Positions 62,500 to 64,000 of a stretch of 64,000 bases of DNA are shown piece after piece; position 1 is the first letter of the stretch; each line of letters starts with the position of its first letter. Location: assembly GCF_005405165.1 (NCBI RefSeq), contig NZ_BJDN01000002.1:1-64000 (forward strand), written 5' to 3'. The DNA comes from Loigolactobacillus binensis. Its GTDB lineage: Bacteria > Bacillota > Bacilli > Lactobacillales > Lactobacillaceae. The position numbers and the translations under genes were made by a program. The notes below the pieces were generated by a model, which saw nothing but the letters and a program-made list of their open reading frames with translations, was not told the DNA's origin and searched no databases.

Positions 62500-62970
62500 T
62501 TAGAAAATTGGACGGTTATCTAGGTCGGTGCGAATCGTAAGCACATCAGTTGTGGCGTTGCGGGTCACGTAATCAGTGACGGAACCTGTCAAGGTACGTG
62601 TCAAAGCATTTTTACCCGTAGCTGCTAAAATAATCAAGTCAACTTGATGATTGCGTTTAAATTCATAGGCGATAATTTTTTTCGGATTACCGAAGCGAAT
62701 ATGAATGTCACAATCCGTTACCCCAAGTTGCGCGGCTTCTTGTTTTAAGACCTGTAGATAAGTTTTAGTTTGCGCAAAAATCTTTTGTGTGAAGTCATCA
62801 TTATCCGGGACTGGGCGAAAATCATAGTTTTTATTCCAAATATCCAATACATTCAGTAACAATAAGTGGCCTTGATTGAGTTTAGCGATTCGGATCGCTT
62901 TTGCGAAAGCCTGTTGCGCTTGGGCCGAACCGTCAACGGCAACTAAAATATGACGATAATTTTGTAGCAT
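62500..62970 (-). CDS. Universal stress protein (UspA family)
   Basis: 156 residues. ILVAVDGSAQAQQAF at the start and the ATP-site AATGKNALTRTLTGSVTDYVTRNA at the end. The distance between glycines is the usual G-2x-G-9x-G-S. GGAGGGA lies before ATG 62970. A second copy is at 29769-30206; the two differ clearly. Confidence 0.9.
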   Translation of the reverse strand: MLQNYRHILVAVDGSAQAQQAFAKAIRIAKLNQGHLLLLNVLDIWNKNYDFRPVPDNDDFTQKIFAQTKTYLQVLKQEAAQLGVTDCDIHIRFGNPKKIIAYEFKRNHQVDLIILAATGKNALTRTLTGSVTDYVTRNATTDVLTIRTDLDNRPIF

Positions 62971-63181
62971 CCATATATCCCTCCCAGCTTGTGCTTGTTA
63001 ACTTAACCAGCACTTAGTACAAGCATAATTAAGCTACTTTTAGTATAACATTTTTCTGAAAAGGAGTGAAAATTATCGCCTACTGGGTAGCTTTTAGTTA
63101 ATTAGTGGTTGACTAAAATATTAGCTGCAAAAGTATCATAGCTGGGTCAGTGTAGTTTACTATATAAAAATAAGCCACCGA

Positions 63182-63212
63182 TTGGACTTACCCGAAGTAA
63201 GTGTGCTAAACT
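63182..63212 (+). promoter_or_regulatory. HxlR promoter with inverted repeat
   Basis: TTGGAC (63182-63187) and TAAACT (63207-63212) as -35/-10, separated by 19 nt. Between them the repeat ACTTAC (63186-63191) - CCGAA - GTAAGT (63197-63202). A dimeric HxlR protein could bind here to repress its own gene. Confidence 0.5.
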
Positions 63213-63230
63213 ATCTGCGAGGTGAGAGCT

Positions 63231-63599
63231 ATGACAGAAAAAGCGGTGGTTGACTGTCAAACAAGACAATTTCAATTATGTCCAAAATTTCAGAAAACAT
63301 TTACGATTTTAGGTAAAAAGTGGAACGGTTTGATCGTTGATGTTTTGCTAGAAGAAGGAACGCAACGCTTTAAAGATTTGGCGCAAAAAGTGCCTAAGTG
63401 TTCTGATCGGGTCCTCGTCGAGCGGCTAAAAGAATTAGAGCAAGAAGGAATCGTTGAACGACGGACTTATGCCGATTCTGCTTTGATCGAATATGCATTG
63501 ACGGAACAAGGCCAAGACTTGAAACAGGTCATGGATGCGGTTCATGGTTGGGCCGACACTTGGTTAGATGCTACCGAATGCGCACAGGAATTAGCCTAA
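63231..63599 (+). CDS. HxlR-family transcriptional regulator
   Basis: 122 residues from ATG 63231, GAGGTGA upstream (an in-frame GTG at 63222 lies in that site). Winged helix typical of HxlR: FTILGKKWNGLIVDVLLEEG, RFKDLAQKVPKCSDRVLVERLKELEQEGIV. Cys residues at the N-terminus (VVDCQ and QLCPKF) recall redox-sensing members such as YodB/HypR. No target gene next to it; the next element is the T-box. Confidence 0.9.
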   Translation: MTEKAVVDCQTRQFQLCPKFQKTFTILGKKWNGLIVDVLLEEGTQRFKDLAQKVPKCSDRVLVERLKELEQEGIVERRTYADSALIEYALTEQGQDLKQVMDAVHGWADTWLDATECAQELA

Positions 63600-63603
63600 G
63601 CTA

Positions 63604-63876
63604 TTGACGAAAACGCCGGTTATGTTAAAATATACCAAGAAAGACGTTGAGGGAAAATAGTACGTGTTAGGGCCAGCATAGAAAATCGTTTATTAGCTGC
63701 AAAAACGGTCACGATCTAGCACTGAATTCACTTCCGGAGTCGACTTTGGGCGTAAATACAAAAAAAGTTCCGGCACAGTCCGTTACCCTGTCTGAGTGTA
63801 TAAGTATTTATTTGCTTATGAACTAGGGTGGTAACGCGATGCCTCGTCCCTTGATTTTTGGGACGGGGCTTTTTTA
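63604..63876 (+). promoter_or_regulatory. T-box riboswitch, phenylalanine (pheS beyond the edge)
   Basis: Promoter TTGACG (63604-63609) and TAAAAT (63626-63631). Specifier loop reads GAA-TTC-A-CTTCC with TTC (63727-63729), the same layout as in glycine and other T-boxes, so the codon is Phe. T-box GGGTGGTAACGCG (63826-63838). Terminator GTCCC/GGGACG with six T at 63870-63875. The controlled gene, presumably pheS, lies right of the window; 63877-64000 shows no start yet. Confidence 0.93.
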
Positions 63877-64000
63877 TACCCATTTTTGTAAAAAGCAGTT
63901 GTCAAGGTGGTGTCATGTTTTAATTTGGTGTACCAACCGTTATTGCATGGCCGGCGTCTGTAACCGCAAATATTTTTGTAAAAATTGGCCGCTTAAAGTG

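Overview
The window looks like a chromosomal segment of a low-to-moderate GC member of the Lactobacillaceae (lactic acid bacteria, Firmicutes). The evidence is a run of gene neighbourhoods typical of Lactobacillus-type genomes: PBP class A - ylbF - yhaO - yhaN - yhaM, prsA - ytxH - hit - ecsAB, ytmP - trmB, ytpR - sftA - murC, polA - mutM - coaE - nrdR - dnaB - dnaI - thrS - infC - rpmI - rplT, the yqeG-H / yhbY / nadD / yqeK / rsfS / yqeM cluster, yceD - rpmF, and yidC / acyP / trmH leading to a Phe T-box. There are three T-box leaders (Arg, Thr, Phe) and an L20-type leader. The genus is not certain. No tRNA, rRNA, CRISPR array or prophage was found.

Layout. 1-4980 is accessory: a DHA2 drug exporter, small DUF1648/SdpI-type membrane proteins (one killed by an in-frame stop), an XRE regulator with a partner membrane protein and two matching operators, and an AbiEi antitoxin that has its own operator but no toxin. 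5034-7650 holds an LmrA-like exporter behind a MarR repressor whose operator sits inside a consensus promoter. 7651-9618 holds an unrecognised two-winged-helix protein preceded by 15-bp iteron-like repeats, then a VIT/CCC1 metal transporter. 9619-12941 holds argS with its T-box, a WYL-regulator fragment, and argR behind a long structured leader. 13093-29719 holds rRNA/tRNA modification, cell-wall synthesis, DNA/RNA turnover (YhaOMN), branched-chain amino acid export, PrsA folding and EcsAB.

29769-46732 is core: SftA chromosome translocase, MurC, DNA polymerase I and repair, CoA synthesis, the replication restart/initiation pair DnaB-DnaI, ThrRS, IF-3, L35 and L20. 46812-55286 is ribosome assembly and NAD synthesis, ending with YceD-L32. 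55446-64000 holds 6-phosphogluconate dehydrogenase, an OmpR-type two-component system, YidC, acylphosphatase, a TrmH methyltransferase, an HD protein, a universal stress protein, an HxlR regulator, and a Phe T-box whose gene (very likely pheS) lies past the right edge.

The most notable points are: a full-length ThrRS in which all four residues of the editing site are replaced; infC starting most plausibly at ATA; ArgR with an altered arginine-binding motif; the solitary AbiEi with an intact inverted-repeat operator; and the iteron-like tandem repeats ahead of an unknown DNA-binding-like protein. Much of the core is tightly packed, with 4-bp and longer overlaps and several TTG/GTG starts that only the Shine-Dalgarno position reveals.
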